In this document: positions 1-7,695 of the stretch, piece by piece
Numbering within the stretch: the stretch's first letter is position 1
How the letters are laid out: each line of letters opens with the position of its first letter
Assembly (NCBI GenBank): GCA_963791945.1
Contig: CAWBUD010000002.1
Span: forward strand, 992,001-1,056,000
Direction: 5' to 3'
Source: PALSA-1003 sp963791945
GTDB taxonomy: Bacteria; Pseudomonadota; Gammaproteobacteria; Burkholderiales; Casimicrobiaceae
DNA: 64,000 nt
Position numbers and translations under genes: made by a program
The notes under the pieces: generated by a model
What the model was told of the DNA's origin: nothing
The model's database searches: none
The model's input: only the letters and a program-made list of their open reading frames with translations

Positions 1-1429
1 CATCGAGCACCGCGCGTGAGGCTTGCGCGAGGATCGCGCGCAACTCTGTGTCGATTGCCGATCCTTCGCCATCTTTCTCGCGAAGCGCCCAAACCGCAGA
101 AAGTGCTGCCCGGCGGGCATCGACCTCCCGCTGCACGATCTCGCGCCAGAACGGCGGGTACTCGCTTTGCTTCCATTCGCCGCGGCCGCGGCCGAAGTGG
201 GCGACCGCAAGGTAGCGCAGCAGCGCTGACGTCACGAGGCGGTCGAGCAACTCATCGTCCCAGCGTATCGCCGACTCGGTCCGACCCCGCAGAACGTTAT
301 AGCCGCGCGCGATACCCGCGCCGCCGAGCGCACCCGCGATCGCGCCGATGAGCGTGCCGGCGCCGACGGTGAGCCCGCCTGCGGCAAGATCGGCCGCGAG
401 CCCCGACAGCGCCCCGGACAGCACGCCGCCCATCACCGCTGCTTTGCCCTCGTGCATCGGTGCATCAGTGCGCAGGTGATCGGTCAGCCGCTCGCGTAGA
501 ACGTCTGCGGCGTGGCCTTCGAGGCCGTGAATCGTGATCAAGCGGACGGTGCTGTCGCGCACCCCGGCGTCGAGGCGTTCGGCGAGCTCGCGCGCTGCGC
601 CTTGCGCCTCGCCGTCTTGCTTCGGCTTGACGACAACCGAGCGTATGACTTCACGCAATTTGTCGGTGACGCTGGCGTTGACCAGCATCACGCGGTCGCG
701 GGCGGCGTTGGCGATCGGCGTCGCCAGCGCCGCCATGGCCTGGTCGAATTGCGCGATCCGGCGTGCCTGCCATGCAGCGACTATCCGGTCATAGCTCTTT
801 CTTTTGAACGGCGCGACGGCCGACGCGAGCGCGCGCAGGAGCACGATCTCCTGGACCCAGCAGCGCGCGAAGGCGTCGAACGTCAGGATGTCTCGAACGA
901 ACGGGCGCGGTCCGAGCGCCGCGCGCCAGCGCGATTCCTCGATTTCCGCCTCGCCGCGTGGACGCGGTGGCCCGGTCTGGTTGAGCAGCACGAAGGTGGG
1001 GCGGCCGATCCACCCCAGCACGTCGAGCTCGCGCGTCAGGTAGCCGGCATCGGCGGGCACTTCGGACGCGTTGACGAGATACAGCACGATGTCGGCTTGG
1101 TCGCGGACAGTGCGCACGGCCTGCTGCGACAGATAGAGCGGCCGGTCACGGAAACGATCCCACGCCTGCGACAGGAACCAGCCAATCGGGCTGGAATGTT
1201 GCGCCAGGCGTCTCGCCAACCGCGCGCTATCGCCGAAGCCGGGAGTGTCCCAGAGAACCAGCGCGTCGCCCTCGGGCGTGGTCTGCAGCGGGTACGGCGT
1301 CGATTCGGCGGTGACATGCGGGGCGTCACGCACCTCGCCGATGTCGCGACCCAGCAGGGTGCGCGCGAGCGTCGTCTTGCCGGCATTGGTGTGCGAGATC
1401 AGCGATAGCGCGATCTCGTTTGCCCTCAC
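1..1429 (-). CDS. DUF3482-type GTPase, 3' end cut by window edge
   Basis: The reading frame opens at a GTG (1429-1427) that overlaps the TGA of the upstream DUF2868 gene as GTGA, and stays open to base 2, giving about 476 residues with the C-terminus missing. The N-terminus carries a P-loop (SHTNAGKTT, residues 12-20). A G3-like DTPGFGDS follows near residue 60, and an NQTG that may serve as the base-recognition motif near residue 150. A glycine/alanine-rich hydrophobic stretch after about residue 310 (GGVLSGALSGLAADLAAGG) suggests membrane association. This matches the DUF3482 family of predicted GTPases that travel with DUF2868 membrane proteins in betaproteobacteria. Function is unknown; coupling by overlap implies the two products are made together. 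Confidence 0.82.
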   Translation of the reverse strand, partial: MRANEIALSLISHTNAGKTTLARTLLGRDIGEVRDAPHVTAESTPYPLQTTPEGDALVLWDTPGFGDSARLARRLAQHSSPIGWFLSQAWDRFRDRPLYLSQQAVRTVRDQADIVLYLVNASEVPADAGYLTRELDVLGWIGRPTFVLLNQTGPPRPRGEAEIEESRWRAALGPRPFVRDILTFDAFARCWVQEIVLLRALASAVAPFKRKSYDRIVAAWQARRIAQFDQAMAALATPIANAARDRVMLVNASVTDKLREVIRSVVVKPKQDGEAQGAARELAERLDAGVRDSTVRLITIHGLEGHAADVLRERLTDHLRTDAPMHEGKAAVMGGVLSGALSGLAADLAAGGLTVGAGTLIGAIAGALGGAGIARGYNVLRGRTESAIRWDDELLDRLVTSALLRYLAVAHFGRGRGEWKQSEYPPFWREIVQREVDARRAALSAVWALREKDGEGSAIDTELRAILAQASRAVLD

Positions 1430-2865
1430 TGCAGGGCCTCGTCGACGGCGCGCTCGAGTTGCCTCTCGGCGTCGATCAGATCTGGTGCGGTGAGCGCGGC
1501 GAAGGCGCAGGGTACGTGGCGATCTGCGCCAAGCGCACGCCAGCTCGCGCGACGCTCCTCGAGGCGGGCTGGCTCGTTTCTCCAGCGGTCGCGGAAGACG
1601 CTCTCATCGACAAGGGCCACGAGTGTGCCGCCTGGGCCCAGTTGCGCGGCGAGGCGGTCGAGAAAGGCGCCGTGAGCTTCACGCTCCGGCGTCGCCGTCG
1701 CGTTGAACAGCGCGATCATGTTGACCGGCGACTCGGAATGCACGGCTGCGGCAAACGCATCCTCATCCCCGTAGCCTGTCGATGCCATGATCGTCAGCGA
1801 AGCGTTCGGCCCGAACACGTTCCGAATCAGGCGCTCGAGCCCGGCCGCCACGGCGGCCGGCACCATGTAGCTATACGGCGAAACGTAGACACGCACCGGG
1901 CCGCCACGAAAACCGCGAAGCAGACGCGCAAAGTAGGGTTCGTCCATCCCGAGCGGTAGATGTGCTCCCCGGTGTCGCTCGAGGGTCCACGCCGCAAGCG
2001 CAAGCACCAGCCGTGGCACGATCACTACGGCAACGACCGTACCCGCCATGAGGTGCAACCAGCGTCCAGCGTTCTCGCTCGCCGGCGCACGGATTGCTTC
2101 GACTTCGGCAGCAGATGGAACCGGAATTCCGGTGACCGCGGCGCCGGGCGCCAATATGGCGGCAAGCAGCGAGCGCACTGTCGACGCATCGAGAAACGTG
2201 CTCTCCCATGTTGCGCGGTATTCGAGGGCGATGCCGCGCACATAGAGCCCGACGATGAGTCCCGCGGCGAAAGTCGCAGCGGCAAAGTGAAGGATGCGCG
2301 CGGCGCGCGCGGCATAAAGCGGCCCCGACAGGTGCGACCAGTCGCCGGCAAGCTGTGCGACAGTCGCAGCGAGCTCGCTGCGACCAGGTCTTGCCCACCC
2401 GCTTGCAAGGCGCGTCACGAGTCCGCGGATCGGCCCGGGCGGCGCCGCATCGCCGTAGCGGACAATGAAACCAAACACGATGAGCGCGTAAACGGCAACG
2501 TTCCAGACAAGAAGCCCGAACAACGGTGGAGCGAGCAGATTGATCCGTTGGGAACCCCCGACCTGATCGATGGCCACACCCGCACCGAATGCGGCGACAA
2601 TGATCAGAACGCCCGCCCAGGGGCGCCAGCGCAGCGCGTGGACGGAACGCGGAAGGCTCTTGAACCGCCCGCCGATCCGCTCCAGTGCCAGCCGCGCCCG
2701 CGCGGCGAGAAAGGCCTCCGGCGGGGCGCCTTCGCCGACCATCTCGGCGGCGACACGGGTCGCCCATGCGCGGTCGTCATCGCTCCAGATCGCATGCGCG
2801 CGGTCCGCGCTCTCGATAGCACGCACCGCGGTTACCTCCAGCGCAGCGTTTTCGTCGAATGACAC
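1426..2865 (-). CDS. DUF2868 membrane protein
   Basis: A 479-residue integral membrane protein. Hydrophobic segments are visible near residues 83-103 (GVLIIVAAFGAGVAI), 112-137 (PLFGLLVWNVAVYALIVFGF), 190-210 and 270-292 (HLMAGTVVAVVIVPRLVLAL). The N-terminal ~70 residues and the C-terminal ~180 residues are soluble and rich in Arg and Ala. The architecture and the adjacent P-loop GTPase match DUF2868. The downstream GTPase starts inside the stop codon of this gene, so they are one operon. In this family the membrane protein is thought to anchor or sense for the GTPase, but no activity has been shown that I know of. The start is the first ATG with a good downstream domain match; no strong ribosome site is visible. 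Confidence 0.82.
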   Translation of the reverse strand: MSFDENAALEVTAVRAIESADRAHAIWSDDDRAWATRVAAEMVGEGAPPEAFLAARARLALERIGGRFKSLPRSVHALRWRPWAGVLIIVAAFGAGVAIDQVGGSQRINLLAPPLFGLLVWNVAVYALIVFGFIVRYGDAAPPGPIRGLVTRLASGWARPGRSELAATVAQLAGDWSHLSGPLYAARAARILHFAAATFAAGLIVGLYVRGIALEYRATWESTFLDASTVRSLLAAILAPGAAVTGIPVPSAAEVEAIRAPASENAGRWLHLMAGTVVAVVIVPRLVLALAAWTLERHRGAHLPLGMDEPYFARLLRGFRGGPVRVYVSPYSYMVPAAVAAGLERLIRNVFGPNASLTIMASTGYGDEDAFAAAVHSESPVNMIALFNATATPEREAHGAFLDRLAAQLGPGGTLVALVDESVFRDRWRNEPARLEERRASWRALGADRHVPCAFAALTAPDLIDAERQLERAVDEALQ

Positions 2866-3761
2866 GGCTAAGTCGACATCACAGTGGTGGCTCCGAGGAG
2901 CATCATGTCCCGGACCGGACCGCTCTTGCGATTATGCCGGCAGCAGGCGACCAGCTCCATTATGGCAACGCCATGCTCGGCCAGGAGGCTGCATCCGGCT
3001 ACGCTGCGCGCGCCGTCGCCATGAATTTCACGCGGAATCTTGGCGCGAAACAGCTGCTGCGCCGTGCGCGCCTTTTTTCGCCAGGACGTATGCAGCAGCG
3101 TCTCGATCTGATTGTCGACGCCGAAGGCCTTGGGCACCGAGAAGGAGAGCGCGAGCAGCGGAGGAGACTTACTTCGTGTACCCGTACAGCCCGTTCCAGG
3201 CCTGCGGCTCTTGCCTCAAGCGTCAACCGATGCGCAGGCAGAGCCAGAGAAGTCGCGTGAGCCCGAGAAGAGGTGTCGGCGCCGTTGAGCCATGCACTGA
3301 CACCGTCTGCGTAGTTCCAGGACGTATCAGCTTCGCTGCAGTGCAGCACGCGTCGGAAACTCATACGCGAGAAAGCGGCGGCCGGCTTCAGGCAACGCTC
3401 GGTGAACTTGATCGATAGATCGGCGCGGATCACTGTGCGCGCTGTTTAATTTTCCGCTTCGGACGCAAGAGCGGAATTTGGGCGCATACTGCGGGAGCAT
3501 TGCCCATACGCGCGCCAGCGCGGGCACCCCGATGCGCCGAGAGCGACTGACCCCATTGCACGCGACCTTTTATCCTTGCCACCTGCCTGCTATTGTCGCG
3601 GCTCGACCCCTGCCCGGTGCCCCGACACTGCGCCCGACTGCAGGCGTGCGGGATGGGTCGCGACGCAGACGCTTCGTCGACGTGCTCGTCTCAGCGGCCC
3701 GGCGCTCATGGGAGCTGCGGCAGCGCTCGGACGAACGTAGAGACGACGCGGCAGCCGCGCG
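2866..3761. other. Intergenic stretch without a convincing gene
   Basis: About 900 bases between the DUF2868 gene and the next credible small ORF. Several short frames exist on both strands but none has a ribosome site, a recognisable domain or natural composition. The least unlikely is a minus-strand frame at 3137-2868 (89 residues, GTG start, no Shine-Dalgarno). I see no tRNA, repeat or strong hairpin here. It could be a decayed gene. Confidence 0.5.
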
Positions 3762-3977
3762 ATGACTGGGTCGTACGCATCGCCGGCGATTCGCGATCAG
3801 TTTCTCGTTGCGCTGGACGCGGACGACCGGGTTCTTTCGGCCGAACTGGCGGTCAGTCTCGCCGGCTGTCTGAATCCGCTTCCCGGAATGACGTGCAATC
3901 AACTCGGGCTGCCGATCGGCAGCACGTACGGGTCCGCGGCGCGGCACATATTGTCGCTGTATTCGGCGGCGCGATAG
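3762..3977 (+). CDS. Small hypothetical protein, 71 aa
   Basis: ATG at 3762, stop TAG at 3975-3977. The sequence is well mixed and not Arg-biased as shadow frames in this genome are (for example DQFLVALDADDRVLSAELA and a C-terminal TYGSAARHIL), which suggests real coding. No signal peptide, membrane segment or known motif is visible. It sits 32 bases upstream of the small winged-helix gene and may be its operon partner. No Shine-Dalgarno of note precedes the ATG. I do not recognise a function. Confidence 0.45.
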   Translation: MTGSYASPAIRDQFLVALDADDRVLSAELAVSLAGCLNPLPGMTCNQLGLPIGSTYGSAARHILSLYSAAR

Positions 3978-4009
3978 CGAACCGGTTCTTACCTCGGAGG
4001 CGAGCTGCG

Positions 4010-4252
4010 GTGGAAATCCTGGAGTGCTTGAAGAAATACGGTCAACGGCTCGATGTGGAAATCGCCAAGGAGACCGGCGTGCCGCTGGCGACCGTGCGAA
4101 TGCGGCTTGCGGACCTCGCGGCTTCAGGCGCGGTCATCACGTGCAATCTCACGCGCTTCGAGAAAGGGACGCGGATCGACGCCTGGCAGTGCCGCGTGTC
4201 GGGGTACGTCCCGCCTCTCGCGCCAGGTCGAAAAGCAGCGCCTAAATCGTAG
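4010..4252 (+). CDS. Small winged-helix regulator, 80 aa
   Basis: Chosen start is GTG 4010, preceded by GGAGG at 3996-4000 with a 9-base gap, the best ribosome site in this stretch; the same frame is open further upstream but without a site. The product reads ILECLKKYGQRLDVEIAKET followed by a recognition-helix-like GVPLATVRMRLADLAASG and a short wing with a conserved-looking CNLTRFEKG. This is the pattern of a minimal MarR/ArsR-like winged helix: a lone DNA-binding domain with no ligand domain. Similar 80-90-residue proteins occur in Burkholderiales as orphan regulators. The target is unknown; the cold-shock gene downstream has its own promoter. Confidence 0.7.
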   Translation: MEILECLKKYGQRLDVEIAKETGVPLATVRMRLADLAASGAVITCNLTRFEKGTRIDAWQCRVSGYVPPLAPGRKAAPKS

Positions 4253-4357
4253 CGACAACAGCGGCATGTCAGGCTTCGCACCCTGAGCGCGAGGCCTCGG
4301 CCTTGGAGGCGAGGGCAGTGCGTCAATTCTGGACGCATTCGCCAGGCGGAGTTACGT

Positions 4358-4386
4358 TTGCTATTCCGCAGGTTTACCTGCATAGT
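4358..4386 (+). promoter_or_regulatory. Candidate sigma70 promoter of the cold-shock gene
   Basis: TTGCTA at 4358-4363, a 17-base spacer, then CATAGT at 4381-4386. This would start transcription near 4393 and give an untranslated leader of about 140 bases before the cold-shock ATG at 4533. A leader of that length is usual for cspA-type genes. Confidence 0.5.
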
Positions 4387-4425
4387 GTGGGGTAGCGAAC
4401 ATCAAGCAGGGCGGGTTCTCGTTCG

Positions 4426-4459
4426 AGGACCCGCAACCCTGAGGTCCTTTCTCTTCTTC
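4426..4459 (+). promoter_or_regulatory. Hairpin and pyrimidine tract in the cold-shock leader
   Basis: AGGACC at 4426-4431 pairs with GGTCCT at 4443-4448 across an 11-base loop. It is followed directly by a pyrimidine-rich run (TTCTCTTCTTC). The layout resembles a weak intrinsic terminator or attenuator placed before the cold-shock coding sequence. Whether it acts as a temperature-responsive element cannot be judged from sequence alone. Confidence 0.35.
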
Positions 4460-4532
4460 ACACACCGTCTTGATTTTCGCCCTACGCTAGGGGCGCTGTC
4501 TCCTTTTATCGTCCTTTCAGGATATTCAAGAC

Positions 4533-4739
4533 ATGGCAACAGGCACTGTTAAATGGTTCAACGATTCGAAGGGCTTCGGCTTCATCACTCCCGAAGGCGG
4601 CGGCAAGGATCTCTTTGCTCATTTCTCCGCGATTCAGGAGCAGGGCTTCAAGACGCTGAAGGAAGGCCAGCGGGTTAGTTTCGACATTACGACCGGGCCC
4701 AAGGGGCAGCAGGCGTCGAACATCCGCTCGGCCGATTGA
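4533..4739 (+). CDS. cspA: Cold-shock protein (CspA family)
   Basis: A complete 68-residue single-domain cold-shock protein, the usual family length. The RNP1 motif KGFGFITP lies at residues 13-20 and the RNP2-like DLFAHFSAI at 26-34, with the aromatic residues that stack on single-stranded RNA or DNA. It is an RNA chaperone of the cytoplasm. The gene has its own predicted promoter (4358-4386), a leader of about 140 bases with a hairpin, and a strong terminator at 4783-4808, so it is monocistronic. It is followed closely by an infA-type gene, a common pairing in betaproteobacteria. The assignment to family is firm; the exact paralogue name is by convention. Confidence 0.95.
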   Translation: MATGTVKWFNDSKGFGFITPEGGGKDLFAHFSAIQEQGFKTLKEGQRVSFDITTGPKGQQASNIRSAD

Positions 4740-4782
4740 ATTGCACGGATGTCGTGGCGGTTGGTACGTCAATCGCTCCGGT

Positions 4783-4808
4783 AAAAGCCCGGCGTTGCCG
4801 GGCTTTTT
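4783..4808 (+). terminator. Rho-independent terminator after the cold-shock gene
   Basis: A perfect 11-base stem, AAAAGCCCGGC (4783-4793) pairing with GCCGGGCTTTT (4797-4807), with a GTT loop and a T tract running to 4808. It lies 43 bases after the cold-shock stop codon and 25 bases before the infA start, insulating the two genes. Confidence 0.92.
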
Positions 4809-4832
4809 CTTTCCACTTTCCCGAGGCAGACC

Positions 4833-5093
4833 ATGGCTAAGGAAGAAGTTCTCGAAATGAACGGCGTGGTCGCCGAGGTCTTGCCTGATGCCCGTTATCG
4901 CGTCACGCTCGACAACGGCCACCATCTCGTCGCCTACACCGCAGGGAAGATGCGCAAGCACCATATTCGCATCATTGCCGGCGACAAAGTTTCACTTGAA
5001 ATTTCTCCTTACGACCTGAGCAAGGGTCGGATCACGTTCCGCCACCTCGACCCCCGTGGCCCGGCGCCTCCGCCGCGCCGCCGCCCGAGCTAG
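4833..5093 (+). CDS. infA: Translation initiation factor IF-1
   Basis: 86 residues with the OB-fold of IF-1: MAKEEVLEMNGVVAEVLPDA at the start, then DNGHHLVAYTAGKMRKHHIR and the GDKVSLEISPYDLSKGRI segment that contacts 16S rRNA in the A site. The family is normally 71-73 residues; this copy has a C-terminal Pro/Arg extension (GPAPPPRRRPS). A ribosome site GAGG precedes the ATG. Its position next to a cold-shock gene rather than in the ribosomal protein cluster suggests a second, perhaps cold-linked, IF-1 copy, as many betaproteobacteria have; this last point is inference. Confidence 0.92.
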   Translation: MAKEEVLEMNGVVAEVLPDARYRVTLDNGHHLVAYTAGKMRKHHIRIIAGDKVSLEISPYDLSKGRITFRHLDPRGPAPPPRRRPS

Positions 5094-5227
5094 TCCTCCT
5101 TCCTGATGCCGATGCGGAATCGCTCTGCCGCGCGGGACCGTCGTGGAGCGCGCCGGCCACTGATGACAATGGCATAAGCGTCAACGCGCGGTCGCGCCCG
5201 CGAAGATTTTTCCGCTAGACTTCGTGC

Positions 5228-6418
5228 GTGATCGAAACCCAGCCTCGCCCGACGATTCGCACGCTCGTCGCGAGCTTTCTCTTCACCGACCTCGTCGGGT
5301 TCTCGAAAGGAACGGCGGCTGATCAGTTCGCGGCGAAGGCGAAGCTGTCAGCCGTGCTGCGCCGACATCTGGGGGCCCTGAAGGAAAGCGATTACTGGAT
5401 CAAGGACACGGGCGATGGCGCGCTGATCGCTTTCGTGTCGAATCCCGAGCACGCGCTCTACATGGCGCTCGCGCTCGGTCATGACTATGGAGCGTCTGCC
5501 GGCACGGAAGCCGAGCCTTCCACCCGCCTGCGGACGGGGCTGCACCTGGGCACGGTCAAGGAGTCGATCGACGTCGAGGCGCGGCGCAACTTCATCGGTG
5601 ACGGCATCAACGCCGCGAAACGCATCATGGATTTCGCGCTTCCCGGACAGATCGCGGCGTCGCGATCGTTCTTCGAGGCGATTGCGAATCTCGACGCCGC
5701 TTACGCGGCGCTCTTCCAGCACGTCGGAGCGCCCGACGACAAGCACGGCAGGGCGCACGAGCTCTACGCGCTCGCGCCGAGCGACAGCGTGCTCGAGAAG
5801 CTGAGGAACGATATCGCCGCCGAAGCGGGAAACATCGCAGATTTACAGAGCGGCAGCAGCACCACAAGCTCGGCGACGTCGGACGCGACGCCCGGTTCGC
5901 ATTCGGCGGCCGCCCGGCTCTGGCGGCCGGCTTTGTTCCTTGGCAGTGCGGCGCTGCTGGCCCTCGCCGCGACCTTCGTCTTCACGCAGATACGCGAGTC
6001 GCCGTCGCCGACCGGCCGTCCAGCGATCGACGCTGCCCCCGCGGGCACCGGCGGAACGGCAGCAAAGGACAATGGGGCCGGGTCAGCCAGCGCCACACTG
6101 GGGGCAACGACGCCGGAGCGCACGAACGCGGCTCCGCCAAGCGCGGTCGACCCTCAGCCGAATCCGGCACCGGCCGCGCCGCGGTCGACCGACACGGCTG
6201 AGCGTTCAGCGGCCGAACCGCCGCGCGCTCATCCGATGCCTCCGGCACCTGTGACCCGGGCGACGACCGACAGACCCAGGCTTTCCGCGGCCCCGTCGCC
6301 GTCGTCGGACGCGAGCGGCGCGTCGAGTCCGCGCTGCAGTCGCATCCTCGAAAAGGCGGCGCTGGGCGAGCCGCTGACGCCAGAGGAGAAGAGGGAGCTC
6401 GCGAACACATGTCGCTAG
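5228..6418 (+). CDS. Class III adenylate/guanylate cyclase with TM anchor and periplasmic tail
   Basis: 396 residues from a GTG start. Residues 12-180 form a cyclase homology domain: the first metal aspartate lies in FLFTDLVGFSKG, the second in DTGDGALIAF, and a GDGINAAKRI segment matches the nucleotide-binding N/R helix. A single membrane helix follows at about 231-252 (LFLGSAALLALAATFVF). The remaining ~140 residues are Pro/Ala/Thr-rich and end in a short segment with two cysteines (PRCSRILEKAAL to the final TCR). The catalytic domain is therefore N-terminal and cytoplasmic, with the low-complexity tail outside. The last 10 bases overlap the OmpA-like lipoprotein gene. Known chemistry is cyclic nucleotide synthesis; whether it makes cAMP or cGMP cannot be told. 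Confidence 0.85.
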   Translation: MIETQPRPTIRTLVASFLFTDLVGFSKGTAADQFAAKAKLSAVLRRHLGALKESDYWIKDTGDGALIAFVSNPEHALYMALALGHDYGASAGTEAEPSTRLRTGLHLGTVKESIDVEARRNFIGDGINAAKRIMDFALPGQIAASRSFFEAIANLDAAYAALFQHVGAPDDKHGRAHELYALAPSDSVLEKLRNDIAAEAGNIADLQSGSSTTSSATSDATPGSHSAAARLWRPALFLGSAALLALAATFVFTQIRESPSPTGRPAIDAAPAGTGGTAAKDNGAGSASATLGATTPERTNAAPPSAVDPQPNPAPAAPRSTDTAERSAAEPPRAHPMPPAPVTRATTDRPRLSAAPSPSSDASGASSPRCSRILEKAALGEPLTPEEKRELANTCR

Positions 6419-7641
6419 ATAACCTCGGACTGAAGAGCCAAGCCGGATGCGTCATTCTGGCTTGCCTGCTGATGGCCGCTTGCGCGGCGCCGCCGCCTCC
6501 AGAGCGTCCGCCGGCACCCGCATCGGAATTGAGCTTCGATGCGGCCATCGACTACGCCGTGGACGACCTGCTCGTGCAGGCGAGGCGCCTGCCGGCCTTC
6601 GCGCCCAAGCCGCTCGGAGGTCTGCTGAAGAGCGATGAAGCGCGGCCCGTGATCGCGGTCGATCCCGCGATCGATGGCAATACGGGACAGCAGACCGTCG
6701 CATCGAGAGCGCTCGATTCCAGGCTGCTGCAGCGCGCGGCCGACAAGTTCGCTCAGTTCGAGGTCGCCGCGGTTACGGCGGCGAATCTCGCCAGGGCGCA
6801 GTTTTTGCTCGCGGGCACGCTGACGCCGCTCGAAGCTTCGGGTACCAACCGGGGCACGTTCCGGATCAGTCTCTCGCTGACCGACATCAAGACCGGATTC
6901 ATCGTCGCCCAGTCCGTGGCGAGAAGCCGCGCCGAAGGCGTGGACAGCACGCCGACCGCGTTCTATCGCGACAGCCCTTCGTTGACCAAGGACCGCGTCG
7001 TGGAAGGCCAGATCCGGACCGCCCAGACGCCGGCGGGCGGCACCGCGGACGAAGTCTACCTCGCGCGGTTGCCGATGGCGGCGTTGATCAGCGAAGGCTC
7101 GAGGCTGTACGAAGCTGGCAGTTACGCCGAGGCGCTGCGCTATTACGAACAAGCAGCCGGACGGCCTGAAGGCCAGCAACTACGCGTCTTCAACGGACTC
7201 TATCTCGTCAATTCCCAGCTCGGACGAAGCGAGGACGCCGAGAAGGCGTTCGCAAAAATTGTCGCCCTGGGGCTTGCCACCAACAGCCTTTCGGTCAAGT
7301 TCCTGTTCCGGCCCGGGTCGCTCGACTTCCTGAACGACCCGAAGATCAGCGGTCCTTACGCAATGTGGCTGCGCATCGTCGCACGCGAGGTCGCCTCCTC
7401 GAAGACCTGCCTCACCATCGTCGGTCACACTAGCAAGACCGGCAGCGAGCAATTCAACGACCGGCTCTCGCTTCAGCGCGCTGTCGCTATTGAGCATCGT
7501 ATCGAGGCGCTGGCCCCCGAGACGTCGGGCCGCCTGGAGGCTGTGGGCATGGGATTCCGCGAGAATCTGGTGGGATCCGGGACGGACGACCTGCGCGACG
7601 CGCTCGATCGCCGGGTCGAATTCAAGGCCCGAGGCTGCTAG
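6409..7641 (+). CDS. Outer-membrane lipoprotein with TPR and OmpA-like domain
   Basis: 410 residues. A signal peptide ends in a lipobox (LLMAACA, cysteine near residue 25). Residues ~40-195 resemble curli/FlgO-type lipoprotein domains that bind or sort envelope parts. A TPR-like helical pair follows (SRLYEAGSYAEALRYYEQAA, then FNGLYLVNSQLGRSEDAEKA). The C-terminal ~110 residues are OmpA-like with VGHTSKTGSEQFNDRLSLQR. In peptidoglycan-binding OmpA domains the HTD aspartate contacts diaminopimelate; here it is HTS, while the LSxxR arginine is kept. The gene overlaps the cyclase by 10 bases, so the pair are coupled and may form one envelope-linked signalling unit. Confidence 0.8.
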   Translation: MSLDNLGLKSQAGCVILACLLMAACAAPPPPERPPAPASELSFDAAIDYAVDDLLVQARRLPAFAPKPLGGLLKSDEARPVIAVDPAIDGNTGQQTVASRALDSRLLQRAADKFAQFEVAAVTAANLARAQFLLAGTLTPLEASGTNRGTFRISLSLTDIKTGFIVAQSVARSRAEGVDSTPTAFYRDSPSLTKDRVVEGQIRTAQTPAGGTADEVYLARLPMAALISEGSRLYEAGSYAEALRYYEQAAGRPEGQQLRVFNGLYLVNSQLGRSEDAEKAFAKIVALGLATNSLSVKFLFRPGSLDFLNDPKISGPYAMWLRIVAREVASSKTCLTIVGHTSKTGSEQFNDRLSLQRAVAIEHRIEALAPETSGRLEAVGMGFRENLVGSGTDDLRDALDRRVEFKARGC

Positions 7642-7695
7642 CGCGGGCATCAACGCGCTGCGGAGGCTCGCAGCTGGAGGACGCTGCGCGCCGTG

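Noticed and set aside
2868..3137. Minus-strand frame of 89 codons in the gap after the DUF2868 gene
   Set aside because: GTG start without ribosome site and no recognisable domain. Kept only as a note in the intergenic entry.
1960..3418. Long plus-strand frames opposite DUF2868
   Set aside because: Arg/Pro/Ser-rich antisense shadows of a well-supported minus-strand membrane protein.
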